Source: Saprospiraceae bacterium (lineage in GTDB: Bacteria; Bacteroidota; Bacteroidia; Chitinophagales; Saprospiraceae). From it: 6,516 nucleotides of DNA. Position numbers and translations under genes: made by a program. Position 1 is the stretch's first letter. Each line of letters begins with the position of its first letter. The stretch spans positions 1 through 6,516 of the forward strand of contig JALOMF010000238.1 of assembly GCA_025455635.1 (NCBI GenBank). Direction: 5' to 3'. Below are positions 5,637-6,516 of the stretch, piece by piece. Under the pieces are notes generated by a model. The model did not search any database and had not been told where the DNA came from. It saw nothing but the letters and a program-made list of their open reading frames with translations.

Positions 5637-5638
5637 GA
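5532..5638 (+). pseudogene. pyrB: pyrB 3' remnant (last 34 codons plus stop)
   Basis: In the pyrB frame it encodes TSDVADSEHSIILQQ through to LLAARK and ends in TGA, the same 34 residues as the C-terminus of the intact PyrB. It has no start codon or upstream carbamoyltransferase sequence, so it cannot make a working enzyme. Both differences from the intact copy (a Leu codon and the stop codon) are silent, consistent with a young duplication. Confidence 0.9.
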
Positions 5639-5730
5639 TGGTATTTCAAATCGCCCAAATACCTATTGATTAGCCTGTTGTTTTTACTGCTCATGCTGTT
5701 AAATACAGTCATTCCTTGTACGCTTTTCCC

Positions 5731-5738
5731 TACCTTTC
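5731..5738 (+). promoter_or_regulatory. Candidate -7 box for sbcD
   Basis: TACCTTTC matches the TAnnTTTG -7 consensus at all but the last base and ends 4 nt before the sbcD ATG, the same arrangement as at pyrR. The 104-nt spacer 5639-5742 shows no convincing -33 box or terminator. Confidence 0.35.
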
Positions 5739-5742
5739 GCCC

Positions 5743-6516
5743 ATGAAAATCCTCCACACCTCCGACTGGCACCTTGGCCAAAAGTTCATCTCCCGTGACC
5801 GGGAGGAGGAGCACCGCCTCGCCTTGGATTGGCTGGTGCAGACCATCGAAAAAGAGCAAGTGGACCTGCTGCTGGTAGCCGGGGACGTGTTCGACATCGG
5901 TAGCCCACCGAACTACGCACGGGCGCTGTACTTCAATTTTTTGAAAAAAGTCGTCAGGACGAAATGCCGCCACATCGTCATCACGGGTGGCAACCACGAC
6001 TCGCCGCAGATGCTCGAAGCACCACGGGAACTGCTGCAATTGCTGGATGTACACGTCGTGGGTGCAGCCTCGGAGCAGGTCGGGGATGAAATTATTGTTT
6101 TGAAAAACGAACAGGGCGAGCCGGAGGCCGTAGTGGCCGCTGTGCCGTTCCTGCGTGACCAAGACCTGCGCCGGGCAGCCTCCAGCGATGGTGGCCAAGA
6201 GCGCATCGAACGGATAAAGGAGGGCATCTTGGCACATTACGTAGCTGTGGGCGAGGCGGTAGTCACCGATTTTGCGAAGCTAAAAATACCGAAAATCGCA
6301 ATGGCGCACCTCTGCGTGACCGGGGCCGAGGCCAGCGATAAACAGGACAATATCTACCTCGGCAACGTGGAGAACATACGGGCCGACCAGTTCCCCAGCG
6401 TGTTTGGCTATGTGGCCTTGGGGCATATCCATCGGCCCCAAAAGATTGGCGGCCTGAAGCAGGTGCGGTACAGCGGCTCGCTGATTCCGCTCAGTTTCAG
6501 CGAGACGAAGGACGAA
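5743..6516 (+). CDS. sbcD: SbcD nuclease subunit of the SbcCD complex (3' end outside window)
   Basis: The frame is open from ATG 5743 to the window edge (258 codons, no stop). It is a calcineurin-like metallophosphoesterase: D8 and H10 in TSDWHLG, D48 in AGDVFD (46-51), N84/H85 in GGNHDSP, H189 in AMAHLCV, and H228/H230 in ALGHIHRP supply the two-metal site. Y243-SGSLIPLSFSE is typical of SbcD/Mre11. With the ATPase SbcC, SbcD cuts hairpins and processes DNA ends; the rest of sbcD and probably sbcC should follow beyond the window. The GC content returns to the level of the housekeeping genes here. The start is supported by the conserved MKILHTSDWHLG opening and by the promoter-like box 4 nt upstream. 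It is likely independent of pyrB, since the inserted cassette and spacer lie between. Confidence 0.95.
   Translation, partial: MKILHTSDWHLGQKFISRDREEEHRLALDWLVQTIEKEQVDLLLVAGDVFDIGSPPNYARALYFNFLKKVVRTKCRHIVITGGNHDSPQMLEAPRELLQLLDVHVVGAASEQVGDEIIVLKNEQGEPEAVVAAVPFLRDQDLRRAASSDGGQERIERIKEGILAHYVAVGEAVVTDFAKLKIPKIAMAHLCVTGAEASDKQDNIYLGNVENIRADQFPSVFGYVALGHIHRPQKIGGLKQVRYSGSLIPLSFSETKDE

Noticed and set aside
5320..6237. Minus-strand open frame (305 codons) across the PIN toxin, pyrB remnant and sbcD
   Set aside because: It is antisense to the toxin and to sbcD, spans an insertion boundary, and its translation is not protein-like.

Overview
The window looks like chromosome from a member of the Bacteroidota. 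The reasons are a DUF4296-type lipoprotein, several TAnnTTTG promoter boxes (the Bacteroidota -7 element), genes starting a few bases after such a box with no clear Shine-Dalgarno site, and a PIN toxin/antitoxin pair of a type common in this phylum. The housekeeping genes are GC-rich (roughly 60-65% in the pyrB lines I counted). Saprospiria or Chitinophagia would fit, but I cannot fix the class.

Layout. Positions 1-3026 are all on the minus strand. Read in transcription order they hold a SixA-like phosphohistidine phosphatase, a small DUF4296 lipoprotein, a PhoB-type response regulator followed by its PhoR-type histidine kinase, and the AT-rich start of an unrecognised gene cut by the window edge. 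A divergent intergenic region (3027-3204) separates these from the plus-strand genes pyrR and pyrB (pyrimidine biosynthesis and its control). After these come a two-gene antitoxin/PIN-toxin cassette and sbcD, the nuclease subunit of the SbcCD complex, cut by the right edge.

The most notable structure is at the 3' end of pyrB. The last 105 bp of the pyrB coding sequence (4656-4760) occur again at 5532-5636 with one mismatch, in the same orientation. The toxin-antitoxin cassette, at about 42-45% GC, lies between the two copies. The upstream pyrB is full length, and the downstream copy is a headless tail ending in its own stop, followed by the spacer leading to sbcD. This is what is expected if the cassette entered pyrB and the gene's end was rebuilt, either by long target duplication or by single-crossover integration of a circle carrying the pyrB tail. 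Recombination between the repeats would remove the cassette and leave an intact pyrB.

Other unexplained structures are a two-armed array of GTCCACC-type heptamers forming a long hairpin just before the pyrB start, and a nested inverted repeat (14 paired bases) in the leader of the two-component operon. The -7 boxes of pyrR and sbcD lie only 4-5 bases before the start codon, which suggests leaderless or nearly leaderless mRNAs. The genes themselves are of known families. The novelty, if any, is in how the cassette is integrated and in the small repeats.
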